Below, piece after piece: positions 63,842 through 64,000 of a DNA stretch of 64,000 nucleotides. Every line of letters starts with the position of its first letter. The stretch's first letter is position 1. The translations under genes and the position numbers were made by a program. The notes under the pieces are model-generated. The model saw only the letters and a list, made by a program, of their open reading frames with translations. It had not been told where the DNA came from and did no database searches. The DNA comes from Desulfocicer vacuolatum DSM 3385 (GTDB lineage Bacteria > Desulfobacterota > Desulfobacteria > Desulfobacterales > Desulfobacteraceae): the NCBI RefSeq assembly GCF_900176365.1, contig NZ_FWXY01000001.1:372001-436000 (forward strand), read 5' to 3'.

Positions 63842-63913
63842 AACTATTCCCTCCTGTTTTTCATATGAAAATCCCGATAAATCTGAAAAATTTTCATACG
63901 TTATTAAGGCAAA

Positions 63914-64000
63914 TCACACCATGGCCGGCAGGGTGATCACAAAGGTGGTTCCCTTGCCTTGTTCGCTTTTCACCGTCATGGTGCCGCCAAGATTTTTTAT
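63914..64000 (-). CDS. Sensor histidine kinase, C-terminal end only
   Basis: The last 28 codons of a kinase HATPase domain (LGGTMTVKSEQGKGTTFVIT, then LPAMV and stop). This is the typical closing strand of a two-component sensor. The rest lies beyond the window. It is transcribed toward the response regulator 72 bp away. Confidence 0.85.
   Translation of the reverse strand: MKNLGGTMTVKSEQGKGTTFVITLPAMV

Overview
The window looks like the chromosome of an anaerobic Gram-negative bacterium of the Desulfobacterota (Desulfobacteraceae-like). This is inferred from the style of its genes: FeoAB with an LbtU-like porin and a DUF4198 protein, DUF2325 and DUF3786 proteins, corrinoid-type Fe-S domains, a CobN-like chelatase operon, and many TonB-linked parts. 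No tRNA, rRNA, phage gene, CRISPR array or complete insertion sequence was seen.

Layout. (1) 1-2914 is the end of a TonB/TPR energising operon. (2) 2989-6809 is an ECF-type importer (S, T and a fused double ATPase) with its own periplasmic binding protein. (3) 7057-10868 holds a histidine kinase, a REC-GGDEF-EAL regulator and a small Cys-tailed protein. (4) 11256-19356 is an iron block: LbtU-like porin, DUF4198 protein, small exported protein, FeoB, FeoA, DUF2325 protein and a DtxR-family regulator. Five upstream regions here share a TATCTAAC-like motif. (5) 19732-30452 is a complete Wsp-like chemosensory operon (CheW, CheR-TPR, CheW, MCP, CheA-REC, CheB) whose last gene is a REC-GAF-kinase-REC hybrid instead of a diguanylate cyclase. 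(6) 31185-59577 is a corrinoid/metal island with four cobalamin riboswitches, described below. (7) 59688-64000 is an anion-transport and two-component cluster: partial kinase, response regulator, DASS transporter, 49-residue membrane protein, Yip1-like protein and a REC-CBS regulator.

How the island may work (inference). Riboswitch 1 controls DUF2162 protein, TonB receptor, ExbB-like channel, DUF2149 protein and a membrane-anchored CobN-like chelatase, the set known from Hmu-type systems. Riboswitch 2 controls a BtuB-like receptor, followed by a CbiZ-type amidohydrolase and a tandem nitrilase. Riboswitch 3 (minus strand) precedes an unrecognised reading frame. Riboswitch 4 controls a second LbtU-like porin, followed by a LarA-like protein, an Fe-S/LuxR fusion regulator and two DUF3786 proteins. 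A TtpC-type TonB2 module (46196-51601) could energise the receptors. Together these suggest capture and remodelling of corrinoids or a related metal tetrapyrrole when B12 is scarce.

The intergenic DNA is rich in small repeats: a 131-bp IS66-like MITE with an 8-bp target duplication, two copies of a GGGGTCAGGC-type element flanking a DUF3786 gene, two families of long palindromic repeats, and a pair of ~89-bp direct repeats bracketing the chemosensory operon.
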